64,000 bases of DNA from Yarrowia lipolytica. Lineage: Eukaryota; Ascomycota; Dipodascomycetes; Dipodascales. Shown piece by piece: positions 1 through 10,045 of the stretch. The stretch is from the NCBI RefSeq assembly GCF_001761485.1, contig NC_090774.1, positions 3,348,001-3,412,000 on the forward strand, written 5' to 3'. Each line of letters begins with the position of its first letter. The first letter of the stretch is position 1. Position numbers and translations under genes: made by a program. Under the pieces are notes generated by a model. It saw nothing but the letters and a program-made list of their open reading frames with translations, did not search any database and was not told the origin of the DNA.

Positions 1-549
1 CCATATGGTATACAAAAAAGTCTGGTACCATCTTAATCCTCTTTATCTCCTCTTTCCAATGATACTACTTATACCGCCAAAATCCCACCATGTCTCTTGC
101 GTATATCACAATTATAGATTCCCAAAATATATCAGAGACACCTAGAACAGAAGTAAAAGTATTTATACCGCTCCACACCCCTTCACCTAGTAATTATCTT
201 CTCTCCTCAATATCATCAATACACCCCTAAAACACGCCGACTTTATACCCCCTTCATATCAACTCATGTATGAAAGCGTAAACGTGTTATTAAAGCTTCT
301 CCTACAATAAAGCCGAATCAATCGTGTTTGAGACTTCTAAAAGAGACCAAACCAGCCCGCAGAAGCAGTATATCACGTGATACCTCATATCTTCACGTGC
401 ATGCAACCGCGACCCCCTTTTAAACCCCCCATCTCCCCCTTATCGAACCCTAACCACCTCATCTCATCATGCACTTCGCTTAACACAAGCTGCGCGCTTG
501 GCGCTAATTTCGAGTTTCAATATATCTACCAGCACAGACAGATCACGAC
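1..549. other. Upstream region of the AVT2-like gene
   Basis: No gene is supported here. The stretch is pyrimidine-rich on the plus strand. It carries a perfect 12-bp palindrome around CACGTG at 371-382, a second CACGTG at 394-399, and a CCCTAACC octamer at 448-455 that partly matches the decamer found upstream of NUXM, RIM1 and the tRNA. It probably contains the promoter of the transporter starting at 550. A 98-codon frame at 377-673 overlaps that gene's start and has no recognisable content. Confidence 0.6.
371..382. promoter_or_regulatory. CACGTG palindrome (E-box type) in promoter
   Basis: TATCACGTGATA is a perfect 12-bp palindrome about 170 bp upstream of the transporter start, with another CACGTG at 394-399. 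CACGTG is the core bound by bHLH factors such as Cbf1 and Pho4. The binding factor here is not known. Confidence 0.45.
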
Positions 550-1929
550 ATGTCGGATCAAAATCACGTCGAGCTGGAAAGCTTGGCAGAATCGGACGAC
601 TACCAGGTTGAAAGCGACAACGACGATGGCGGACACGTTACCCAGACGTTACTGGGCAACAATCCCGGGTTAGCCGAGGTCACGGCTGAATCTGAGAAGT
701 CCAACATGAAAATGGCATTTATGAACATGGCCAACTCGATTATCGGCGCCGGAATCATCGGCCAGCCCTACGCCGTGCATGAGAGTGGTCTTATTGCGGG
801 AATCCTGCTACTGGTTGGTCTGACGTTCCTGATCGACTGGACGATTCGACTCATCGTGGTCAACGCCAAGTTGTCAGGTACAGACACGTATCAAGCCACC
901 TGCCGCAAATGTTTTGGTAAGACCGGTCTCATTGCCATCTCTCTGGCCCAGGGCTGCTTTGCATTTGGTGGATCGATCGCGTTCTGTGTCATTATCGGAG
1001 ACACTATTCCGCATGTTCTGGGAGCACTTTTCCCGTCTCTTCTGGGTGGTGAGGACTCGGGACCTTCGATCCTCGTCAACAGACAGTTTATTATTGTTAT
1101 TTGCACGTGTCTGATCTCTTATCCGTTGGCTCTGAACAGAAATATTGCCCATTTGGCCAAGGCCTCGGCTTTGGCTTTGGTATCCATGCTGGTCATTGTC
1201 ATTCTTGTGATTGTCCGAGGACCCCAGCTTGCTCCTGAGTACAAGGGCACTTTTGATGGACACGCTCTGAGTATCAGCCCGGGACTGTTTCAGGGAGTGT
1301 CAGTCATCTCTTTCGCCTTTGTCTGTCACCACAACTCTCTGCTGATCTACGACTCTCTGAAACGACCTACTATGGATAGATTCGCTACAGTTACCCACTG
1401 GTCTACCGGAGTCTCCATGGTGGCTTGTCTGGCCATGGGAGTGGGTGGGTTCGTCATTTTCGTCGACAAGACCAAGGGAAACGTTCTCAACAACTTCCCA
1501 GCCTCTGATGTCATGGCCAACGTTGCGCGATTCTGTTTTGGCTTCAACATGCTCACCACCCTGCCTCTGGAGATCTTCGTTTGCAGAGAAGTCTTCACTA
1601 CATACTTTTGGCCTGGCGATGAGTTCAAGTGGATTAGACACATTGTTACTACCACGGTGATGATGCTCACCGCCATGTGTGTTGCTCTGATCACCTGTAA
1701 CCTGGGTGTTATTCTAGAACTCGTCGGAGCTACCTCAGCTTGCGTCATGGCATATATCCTGCCTCCCCTGTGCTATTTGAAGCTGACCAAGAACAAGAGT
1801 CTAAAACAGAAGGCTCCTTACTATCTGGTGGCAGGATTTGGAGTGCTAGTCATGCTCTTCTCCACCATCCAATCACTGCTGAAGATTGTGAATGGAGAGG
1901 AAGAGGGCAGTCATTGTGACGTGAACTAG
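550..1929 (+). CDS. AVT2: Vacuolar-type amino acid transporter, AVT2/SLC38A11-like
   Basis: 459-residue multispanning protein of the amino acid/auxin permease (AAAP) superfamily. An acidic hydrophilic N-terminus of about 55 residues precedes the first membrane segment, which carries the family signature NSIIGAGIIGQPYA near residues 60-75. A SGTDTYQ motif follows near residue 110, as in SLC38A11-type proteins, and about eleven hydrophobic segments run to the C-terminus. Family members move neutral amino acids across the vacuolar or plasma membrane; substrate and membrane are inferred, not visible. The ATG at 550 fits because the acidic tail begins there. The gene is convergent with STU2, 283 bp apart. 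Among yeast AVT proteins the II-GQPYA motif points to Avt2 rather than Avt5-7; the superfamily call is firm, the orthologue call less so. Confidence 0.75.
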   Translation: MSDQNHVELESLAESDDYQVESDNDDGGHVTQTLLGNNPGLAEVTAESEKSNMKMAFMNMANSIIGAGIIGQPYAVHESGLIAGILLLVGLTFLIDWTIRLIVVNAKLSGTDTYQATCRKCFGKTGLIAISLAQGCFAFGGSIAFCVIIGDTIPHVLGALFPSLLGGEDSGPSILVNRQFIIVICTCLISYPLALNRNIAHLAKASALALVSMLVIVILVIVRGPQLAPEYKGTFDGHALSISPGLFQGVSVISFAFVCHHNSLLIYDSLKRPTMDRFATVTHWSTGVSMVACLAMGVGGFVIFVDKTKGNVLNNFPASDVMANVARFCFGFNMLTTLPLEIFVCREVFTTYFWPGDEFKWIRHIVTTTVMMLTAMCVALITCNLGVILELVGATSACVMAYILPPLCYLKLTKNKSLKQKAPYYLVAGFGVLVMLFSTIQSLLKIVNGEEEGSHCDVN

Positions 1930-2212
1930 TCCTAATATGACCAATTATTGTCCCCTACGGGTACTTGCACTGCACGACCACTCAAAACATCCAAAACAAA
2001 CCAATCAGACCTAACCATATATCCGCCGTCTGATCACATACAGACAACACCAAAATCACTAAAATAGTCAATATCAATGTATTTTATTCAGTCCGCGAGC
2101 TCTACACATCAAAACCAGCCATTAAGTGTTAACCATTTTCCTACATGAACATTGCCATTCATCATCATTCTCCTGGTATCAGCTTCCAACCCTAGAATTA
2201 TCAAATCCAGTA

Positions 2213-4865
2213 CTAGTACATCTTCTGTCTCGCCTTCATGGCCTCGATTCGAGCCTTCAACTGATTAGTAACCTCTGCAGCACGCTGCCACGACTCCTGA
2301 GCCTGAGGTCTATATGAATCCCGTCTGTCAGGAGATAGGGCACGTGACACCGCCGACTCACGTGTACCGTAGTCATGTCCGTTTCCTCCCAAGTAGTCAC
2401 GTGATCCGTTCCCAACACCGAAGTCCCGAGAGCCCCGGTTACCGACACCAAAGTCACGTGAGCCGCTGTTACCTCCATGACCAGGCCTGAATTCACGCGT
2501 GCCGTTGCTTCCCGCATTAAAGTTGTTTCCTCCGCTTAAGTCACGTGATATTCGTCTGTCTCCTCCAACTCTCTCACTCCCTCCTCCTTCCCCACCCAAC
2601 GACAGCTCTCTGAACGATGCCTCAGCGTCAACAGAGGGTGACATCTCTCGGGGTTCTTGCTTCACAGCCTGAGAAGCAGAAGCAGCAGTTTCCAGCTCAG
2701 AAATCCGCTTGTAAGCAGCCTGCAAATCCCCCTGCATCCGGGAGAACTGTGTCTCTTTGCTCTTGAACGAAACAGCGTCTTTGGTGTGTTGTTCTAGAAT
2801 GTCTGCCTTGGAATGTTGCAGAGAGTTGATCTCGTCAAGCAATCTCTGCTTCTCAGCTGCAAACTTTTGCTTTTCGGCCTCAAAAGCAGCCATCAATGTC
2901 TCCTTCTCCTTGATCCAAGTTTCCTTAGCGGCTCTCAGCTCCTCTAGTTCCTCAATATCTGCTGAGGAAGCTGCTGGTCCGAAAGAGTCGATACTCGGGC
3001 TTGCAGGAATCTTCTTGAGAGGTTGCTTCATCAACCCAGTTCGAGATTGGCCGTATCCTGAAGACTGACCATATCCAGATGACTGAACTGGCTTGCTGTC
3101 GGTAGATCCAAATCCAGAAGAAGGACCGGCATTGGATCCAGTAAAGGGCTTTCGAATAACACCTCCACCGGGTCGAACCAGTTTCCGTTGACCAGGAGTA
3201 GCCACAGAAGGACGTTTGTTAGATGCAGAAGCAGAGGCAGAAGGAGGAGGAGCGCGAGTAGCAGGCTTTGGGGTAGGCTTGGCCTTGGGCCTAGCCACCA
3301 CTGTTGCCTTATCGTAGTACTCGACGATTTTCGTCTTTCGGATATCGTCAACGCCCTTGAAATGCTGCTCAAAGGCCCGTTCTCCAATCAGCTTTCGAGC
3401 AGTACCAAGAACCTGCATGGAAATCTCTCGGACAGGAGCCTGGGTATCAGAAAGTGTCTTCAGAACCGCCTTGATCACATGATCCAAGTCCTGGTCACTA
3501 GGATACTCCTTGATAGTCGACAAAAGACGCAGAATGAAGTTCAGAGACTCAATCCGCACCTGGGGAGTCTTATGGGACACGAACGGCAATGTATCTTCCA
3601 CCACCTCGCCAAAGGGGAGCTTGCAAGCAATAGCATCGAGAGCTTTGCCCAGTGCTTCAGCCACAGAAGCTTTTTTCTCCTTCGTTCGCTCCAGAACAGC
3701 TTGGAGAGTGAATCGGTATCGTGCAAACGCGTTACCGGGCAACCCATTCGCCACTGTCTCGATACACTGAGCAGCCACCTGCACACATTGCACGTTGGCA
3801 TCCTTGTGAACCACCTTAGCCATAGCTCTGAGAAGTTCTCCGTAGTCTCCCTCCTGTAATTTGGGGCCTCCGCTCTGAAGTACAGGTAGAACTGCCTCCA
3901 ACCCCTCCTTTCGTTCCTTCCACTTGGCTGATGTAACTTCTGTGTAAAAGTTTGCTGGAACCTGAGACAGCACATCCTTGGCTTCCACCAGAGCCAGAGG
4001 GTCCGAATCCTCCTCATCACCCCCATTGTCCACATCCATCTCGTCGGACTCGATTCCGTTGGCCGAAGCTGTAGAAAGCACCTGTTGTTGAGATCTGAGA
4101 AGTCGAGCTTGGGTAGGTTTTCCAGCAGCTGCGTTAGCAGCAAACTTCTCATCGAGTTCCTTCTGCTGTACAGGTTTGAGGTTCCAGCTGGGCAAAATTG
4201 CGTCCATCAGAGGCTGACCATGCCACTTTTGAACCTCAACAATGAAGTTCATCGCCTCTGCTCGCACATTCTTGTCTGCATGAGTAAGCAGCTTAGGAAG
4301 AGCCTTGAACACGGGCTTAGGGTCGATTGTCTTTCCAAATGCTGCGACCATGTCCACCAAACACTTCAGGTTGGCAGCGATCACCTTGGGTGTTCTATGG
4401 CCCAACAAAGCAACAACATCCTCCACAACAGGATCAGGGACGTCCAGTTCAATGTACCATAACAGGGATTCTGTAGAAGAAGTTTTTGTGCCTGCTCGTG
4501 CGGAAGCTAGTCCCTTTTCAGCAAGAATAGGAACCACTACAGACCGTGTTCTCAAACAAGCCTGGGTACCTCCAAACTGAAGGAAGGCTGCCAAAGATTG
4601 AATACCTTGATCCTGAGCAACCACGTTCGTGTCACCGACAATCTTCTTGTACAGCCCAGGGTTGTCGAGGAAAGGCGCGAAAATGGGGTCCGCTTCGCTT
4701 GGAGATGTCGTGAACTTGTCCTTCAACTCTTCATAAGCTGATTGTCGCGCTTTCCAGTTCTGAATTAGTAACGCGGGGTTTGGGAAGGGGAAAACACGTG
4801 ATACTCACCTTGTGGACCATTCGGTCCATCACCGGAATCGCATTAAAATCTTCTTCTTCACTCAT
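2213..4865 (-). CDS. STU2: XMAP215/Dis1-family microtubule polymerase
   Basis: Two exons: 4865-4809 (19 codons, start MSEEEDFN) and 4759-2213, with a 49-nt intron starting GTGAGTATCACG and ending CTAATTCAG. The joined protein is 867 residues. The splice creates HKNWKARQSAYEEL, the conserved start of the first TOG domain, which settles the start. Two TOG-type HEAT arrays fill roughly residues 1-510. A Ser/Lys/Pro-rich basic linker follows, then a coiled coil around 640-730 and a Gly/Arg/Asp-rich tail with SRDFGVGN repeats. Family members add tubulin to plus ends at kinetochores and spindle pole bodies; two TOGs plus a dimerising coiled coil is the fungal layout. The tail is odd: five CACGTG palindromes lie in its coding DNA (see findings). 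Confidence 0.92.
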
Positions 4866-6064
4866 GTCGTGTTGTAGCGATGTCGGTCGTGTTACGGGTA
4901 TTAGGGGATGAGAACTGTATGCATCTCAGTTTACATGCGGTTACCCCGGCAACGATGGGGAGGCAAATAAGGTTGGCTAGCTGGGGTTCGATTACGGGAG
5001 TTGTTCTATACTGATTATAGTAGGAGAATGTATTAATGGAACATTACTGTCGGTTAACATAGTATTTTTGTGTAATTCCCATAGAACCAGTCTATATATT
5101 GTCGACATTCCCGTTTTGACCACGCTTGTCTTTGGATGTTGTTTAGACTGGTTGTGTGTTGTGGTTCGATCCCCAATTGGGATGGAAAAAAAGGGACTCA
5201 GCTAATGATAGGAAGGTACATACTCGTACAAGTACAGCTGCTGTGTTGGTACTCGTAGGAGTAACAACATTATGTAGCTGTAACTAATATACGCCAATGA
5301 GCTTGGCTTGAGAGCGGGCATGTCACATGGACACGCGCGAAGTATACGCGCTCAGAACACGCGTTGTTGTCTAAATCTGGCCTGAGGGTACATGAAAGAT
5401 GTGAAAGGTGAGTATGTACTACTTGTAGTAGATATCAAGTACAGTATGTACTGTACAGTACAGTACCAAGAGAGTGCTCCAAGAACTCTTATGATAGTAA
5501 ATACGGGGTAGTTTAGAAGTGGTTATCCATGTAGTGTTACGTAGGTGGTTTGAGGGACTTGGTGTCTCGAGGAGCTTGGAAAGTTGACAGATTGTGGCCC
5601 ATAAAATGAATTGTAGGTATACCCTTTTTTCTAAAAAAGATTCGGAGGTGTAGAAACATGCCGGCTGATAATACTGCATACCGTCTCGCATGAGTCTATA
5701 CAGCAGCTACCTGTCCTAAACTTATGGCACGTATTTATCGCGTGTAGCGTGTTTCCTCTGCTTCCGTGCATGGAACAAAATTGACGAGTGGAACTACAAT
5801 TATCAAGAGTAAGTATTGGTGATGCAAACGGGCAAAAGTTGAAAATGTAAGGGATTGGCGAAAGATACCCGTAACTACTGACATGCCATGGTACAAAATG
5901 GCTCTATAGCCATGTTCAATGAAATGATACCTCTTCCTCATCATACTATGTAGCATACATTATGATGACTTCGTTATGGGTCAGCTTTCCCTGAATTATG
6001 GAAAAACCGGTATATCTACTGCCATCAAGTCCATCCCATTTTATTTCATAATCATCAACTCAAC
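4866..6064. other. Divergent promoter region, STU2 / secreted protein
   Basis: A 1.2-kb intergenic stretch between two divergent genes. It contains GTAC-rich palindromic runs (around 5218-5235 and 5441-5466). A T-arm-like string near 5162-5180 does not fold into a tRNA. Minus-strand frames at 5419-5691 and 5735-5956 lack recognisable content. No gene is supported. Confidence 0.6.
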
Positions 6065-8227
6065 ATGCATCTTCATTTTTTCCTAGGACTGGCTACCACA
6101 GCCTGGGCCATGTATGAATACAACGAGATCATCCCCTCTCGACATCGGGTTTGCAACCCCAACGAGCTGGGCTTGGAAGACTACTATGGCTTTGTTGTTC
6201 ACCATCAAGTGACCGTTTCATCTTGGCCCAATCTGCACCATACTCGAGTATCCGAGTGTGAAAACTCGTATGTTCAGCAGCACGATTTGTACCATCCCAA
6301 CGAGCCCGGCCAAGATACTGTGTGGGGCAAGAAGTTGTGTTCCGTTCACAACAACGACCACACTCGATGTTTCATGATGGCGCGAAGACGCCGATACGCC
6401 GGCCTCAAGTACTCTTTGTTCGTCCCCAACATGTGGATTGGTACTCTGTTTGAGTGTGACTGGAGAAACCCCAAGGACCCAGAGTGTATCAACCCAATCC
6501 CCATGCGACCTCTCATCTCCGACAATCTGGTATTAGCCAACTGGTACGAGACCCCTGATGGTTTCAAGCACATGGTTCGACGAATCCCGATGTTCTACAC
6601 CACCAACAAGGGCCATCCCGTTCCTGCAAACTGGAACAACTCAGTAGATCCCTGGGAGCAGTACACTTACAGCTCCAACGAGGAAAGTGTCTTCAGCAAC
6701 GTCGCAACCAATCTGCAGTCCTGGTTCCACACTCTGAATCGTATTGGACAGCAGGAACCACTTGACATCGATGAGGGGGATGGACGACCCCGACGAGGTC
6801 TTTCCGCTCCTATCGACTTGTCGTACAAGAACGCCTTCCATTGTTGGGATGATGTTCGTAACGTGTTCTGGAAGTGTCCCCCTCCCAAGTGGAAGGAAGA
6901 GATTGATGCTGAGAAGCGAAAGAAACCTGACTACCATAACAGACTCATTATGCCTATGCCCATGCCTCCTCTTGATCCCCCTCGAGAGCCCAACGACTTT
7001 GATGATCCCTTGGGTCTTCCTAAGTCTCGACTTCCCGAGTTCCGAGATATTCCCGGAATTATCGATCGAGGTAGAGACGCGTATGATCCCTTCTACGATC
7101 CCGTTTTTGAGAAAGAGAGAGCAGAATGGCATAAAAATAACCCAGCTACTACATACCCTGTCATGACTGCTGAGCTCCCTATTTCCACAGTGGGTCCCTC
7201 CAACCCTCTCAAGCACTCATTCAATATCTTTTCTGGACTGTTCAAGCCTCGTCCTGTCATCAAGGAGGAAGAGGAGCTGGAGGAGGAAACTTGGGGCTTC
7301 TTTGATATATTCCAGCCCAAACCTCGACGAGGACAATCCAGTATTGGTCTCATGGACAAAATTCTGTACGGAAATCTGCCTCCTGCTGCACGTCCTGGAG
7401 GAGCTCAGACAAGTTACACAGGTGGATACCGAACCTATGATCAGAATATCGGAAGTCTAGTACCTGTTATCCGACCCACAACCACTCAACGAAAGCCTGG
7501 TGAGTTCGATTTCACTCCTCTCCCCATGGAGGATTGGATCTCTCTTTTTACCCATGACTCCAAAGCTCCCGGCACTCCGGTAACTACTAGTCTTTCTGTC
7601 AAAACTGCTACTACCTCTGTTGCTTCTACGGTGTCTTCCAACAACACTATGCCCATGGTCACTCTTTACAAGGCCAAAAAGTCTGCGCGCGTCCACAGTC
7701 CAACCACCACCGCTTCTCAGTCTTACGAGGAGATTCGATGGAGCAAGGAGATGGAGCGTCGAAAGAAGGAGTATGAGGAATATAGACGACAGTTTGGTCC
7801 AGGCTACGAAGAGCTGCCCCCTAACAGTGGCCACGAGTGGACGGAATATTCTTCTTTTATTGATCACAACAGGAAGACGTTTGCTCGCAAGGAACAACGC
7901 CAGAAGGAGATTGAAGAGATGAAGACTCGGAATCGACAGAAGCGAGACGATCTTGATGAAAAACAGTTCTTCCTCGATGAGCCTGTCTCTGTGGGTGAGG
8001 GACCTATCTTCTATTCGGTTCCTGCTGCCGACCAGACCCTCAATGTGACTGTTCCCTCGGTTGAGGATCTTAAGAATCCAGCTATGATTCAGCGACGCTC
8101 GTTGTCTTCTCGGCTGGAAATCACTCTCACTGATATGATCGACACATTTGATGCCGTTGGTGAGAAGAAGTATCGACAGCTGATGAAGAACGTCCTCAGT
8201 GCTTTAGAAAGTATCGAGGATGTTTAG
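6065..8227 (+). CDS. Unrecognised predicted secretory protein, 720 aa
   Basis: I do not recognise the family. The N-terminus (MHLHFFLGLATTAWA) looks like a short signal peptide with a possible cleavage after residue 15. The first ~280 residues are rich in Cys, Trp, Tyr and His, as in a folded extracellular or lumenal domain. The middle is Pro-rich with acidic runs (EEEELEEE near 400). A Thr/Ser-rich stretch lies near 510-560, then a charged Lys/Arg/Glu-rich predicted helix near 560-640 that includes QKRDDLDEKQ, a plausible Kex2-type dibasic site. Other dibasic sites occur (RRRRYAG, PRRGLS, PRRGQS). No transmembrane segment other than the signal is evident. Codon use matches neighbouring genes, so it is very likely a real gene; role unknown. 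Confidence 0.75.
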   Translation: MHLHFFLGLATTAWAMYEYNEIIPSRHRVCNPNELGLEDYYGFVVHHQVTVSSWPNLHHTRVSECENSYVQQHDLYHPNEPGQDTVWGKKLCSVHNNDHTRCFMMARRRRYAGLKYSLFVPNMWIGTLFECDWRNPKDPECINPIPMRPLISDNLVLANWYETPDGFKHMVRRIPMFYTTNKGHPVPANWNNSVDPWEQYTYSSNEESVFSNVATNLQSWFHTLNRIGQQEPLDIDEGDGRPRRGLSAPIDLSYKNAFHCWDDVRNVFWKCPPPKWKEEIDAEKRKKPDYHNRLIMPMPMPPLDPPREPNDFDDPLGLPKSRLPEFRDIPGIIDRGRDAYDPFYDPVFEKERAEWHKNNPATTYPVMTAELPISTVGPSNPLKHSFNIFSGLFKPRPVIKEEEELEEETWGFFDIFQPKPRRGQSSIGLMDKILYGNLPPAARPGGAQTSYTGGYRTYDQNIGSLVPVIRPTTTQRKPGEFDFTPLPMEDWISLFTHDSKAPGTPVTTSLSVKTATTSVASTVSSNNTMPMVTLYKAKKSARVHSPTTTASQSYEEIRWSKEMERRKKEYEEYRRQFGPGYEELPPNSGHEWTEYSSFIDHNRKTFARKEQRQKEIEEMKTRNRQKRDDLDEKQFFLDEPVSVGEGPIFYSVPAADQTLNVTVPSVEDLKNPAMIQRRSLSSRLEITLTDMIDTFDAVGEKKYRQLMKNVLSALESIEDV

Positions 8228-8545
8228 ATTTTTATTTAGCATTGAAAAAAACGAAGCGTTGGTAGTTGTACTGGTACTGGTACCTAAGGTAAAGCGATCC
8301 CTCAGCCGATGCCAATGAACTCGAAATCGTGTGTACTGTGTATCATATCGCCATGTACTTAGTTGATGTTTATGTCACACCGGGTCAGTAAAACTACAAC
8401 CACTTGTACTGTAAACGGATACACATATACAATGGGCGCCTCTATTGTAACCAGACTACACTTGGCACATCATTATCTTTCCATTCACCACCACATACAA
8501 TCAATCCTTTAAACATCGTTCATTGTTATCTAAATCCTACATGCA
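8228..8545. other. Convergent 3' intergenic region
   Basis: 318 bp between two converging genes, holding a TGGTACTGGTACTGGTACC run around 8266-8283. It presumably contains both transcript ends. Nothing else is seen. Confidence 0.6.
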
Positions 8546-9473
8546 TTACTTCTGCTCCCGGCCATGGTAAGGGTGGTTGACAAAGTTGAACCAGGGGAAG
8601 ATGAAGAGACCGGCAATGGAGTGGGCCGAGTTCTTGGCGGCAATCTCCTGCAGCTCGGGGGTCAGGGAGGAGGTTCCGTAGGGCTCGAGACCGGCGGCCT
8701 TACGAGCGGCCATCTGGGCCTCGTCCTTCTTGTACTCTCGGGCGTTCTCAGTGACACCAAAGAATCGCAGACTGCTTCGAGCGTAAGCAGCACCGAAACC
8801 AACGGCGAAACCGAGCATAGTAGCGACTCGCAGAAACTTGACAGAGGGTCGAGCAAACTTGCCCTTGACGGGGTCGAGCCACTCGGCGAAGCAGATACCG
8901 GCGGGAAGGGCGGCTGTAGCAAGACCAATGACACCGTAGTCAGAGGGTCTCATGTAGCCCACCACTCGCTTGAAGTGGGGGTCAGCATCGATGAGCTGGG
9001 TTAGTGTATGAACAATGTAGTTTTGTGCGTAACGTGATAATATGATGACGTAGGGTGCAATGGTTGCAATCAACGCCAGATGGAGCTTTTGGATCGCAGT
9101 ATATCGTGGAGCGCGTAACACGTAACGATGGCTTTTCCGTGACGCCCGTAATTCTGTCACACGACTTCACCAGAGTGCTATGCTGTATGGCGTGACGAAT
9201 GTTGTTGTAGGGTATCACTTGACTGTTCCTCCTATTCTAATAGCACCAGAGTTCCAACACAGTGCCACAGAAACAATCACCTGGCATCCCCTTTCCAATG
9301 CCTTGCCCTCTCTGTCATGGGTCGTATCGTAACTCGACCACTGAACGGTACCACCCCAGTCTCCCAAAAAAGCCGCAAATCGTCAGCAGAAATTTCCGAC
9401 CGATAATACTCACAGGATAGTCTCCGTAGGAGTAGTTGACGCTGGTTTTGACAAGCGGAGTCGACGAAGACAT
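8546..9473 (-). CDS. NUXM: Respiratory complex I accessory subunit NUXM
   Basis: Two exons: 9473-9414 (20 codons, from MSSSTPLVKTS to YGDYP) and 8995-8546, split by a 418-nt intron that begins GTGAGTATTATC and ends ACACTAACCCAG. The joined protein is 169 residues. I recognise it as the NUXM (Neurospora 21-kDa type) accessory subunit of mitochondrial NADH:ubiquinone oxidoreductase. Two hydrophobic segments are visible (GVIGLATAALPAGICF and MLGFAVGFGAAYA), fitting a membrane-arm subunit, followed by an amphipathic C-terminal half. The reading frame stays open into the intron as far as 9160, so an unspliced reading would give a false 204-residue protein. A CCCTAACCCT decamer lies 71 bp upstream of the start. 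Fermentative yeasts lacking complex I do not have this gene. Confidence 0.9.
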
Positions 9474-10045
9474 TGTAGTTGTAGTGTGGTCTTGAACTGT
9501 GGTGGAGCCAATCAAACGTCTGGTGAATGCTTCTTTTCTGTATCCCTAACCCTAGGTATTGGGAAGTTGCTTAAGTAAGCGCGCAGACAATTGGCCAATG
9601 GGAGGAGGTCCATTAGGGTTGTAGATGTGGAGAAGGAATACGAGTAAGGGAGTTTAACAGAGGAAAATATGAAGCAAAGGGAATTGTTTATTTATTCAAA
9701 AATGTGCCAATAAGTGGATATTATCCTGTGATGGAACGGCTATGGGACTTCAGACAAATGAGTGGGAGTTAAATAAGGTTGGTAGGATTTTTTTGGAGAG
9801 GAATGCAGAAGGAGTGTTTTTTGGGATTTGTATGAGAGCTTGGTTACAGCATACACGAGCACCAATACTTGAAGGAAGTACCCAAAAGCTACAAGTAATT
9901 GCAGGTACTGTACATTGAACACTCTGAATAAGTCATAAATTAGAATCTAAACGTTGTTATATACATCCCCTGGTTGAAAAGTTAAGAGAGGACTACACTG
10001 CAGTCCTCAGTTGAATCTAAAGTCTTGTCTTAGCTAGAAGGGACG
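9474..10045. other. NUXM upstream region / 3' region of the phosphodiesterase gene
   Basis: 572 bp. It holds the NUXM promoter, with the CCCTAACCCT decamer at 9544-9553, and the 3' flank of the sphingomyelinase-like gene. A 60-codon minus-strand frame at 9740-9922 has no recognisable features. Confidence 0.55.
9544..9553 (-). promoter_or_regulatory. CCCTAACCCT (AGGGTTAGGG) motif upstream of NUXM
   Basis: The decamer ends 71 bp upstream of the NUXM ATG and reads AGGGTTAGGG on the gene's strand. The same ten bases occur upstream of RIM1 (55276-55285) and the tRNA-Ala (58480-58489). TTAGGG-type motifs are bound by Tbf1/Taz1-family Myb proteins in fungi; a regulatory role here is inferred from position and recurrence. 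Confidence 0.5.

Noticed and set aside
377-673. 98-codon frame overlapping the transporter start
   Set aside because: Low-complexity Pro/Ser content, no similarity, and it runs into a well-supported gene in another frame.
5100-5195. tRNA-like sequence with GTGGTTCGATCCC
   Set aside because: T-loop word present, but acceptor and D arms do not pair and there is no A box or T-run terminator.
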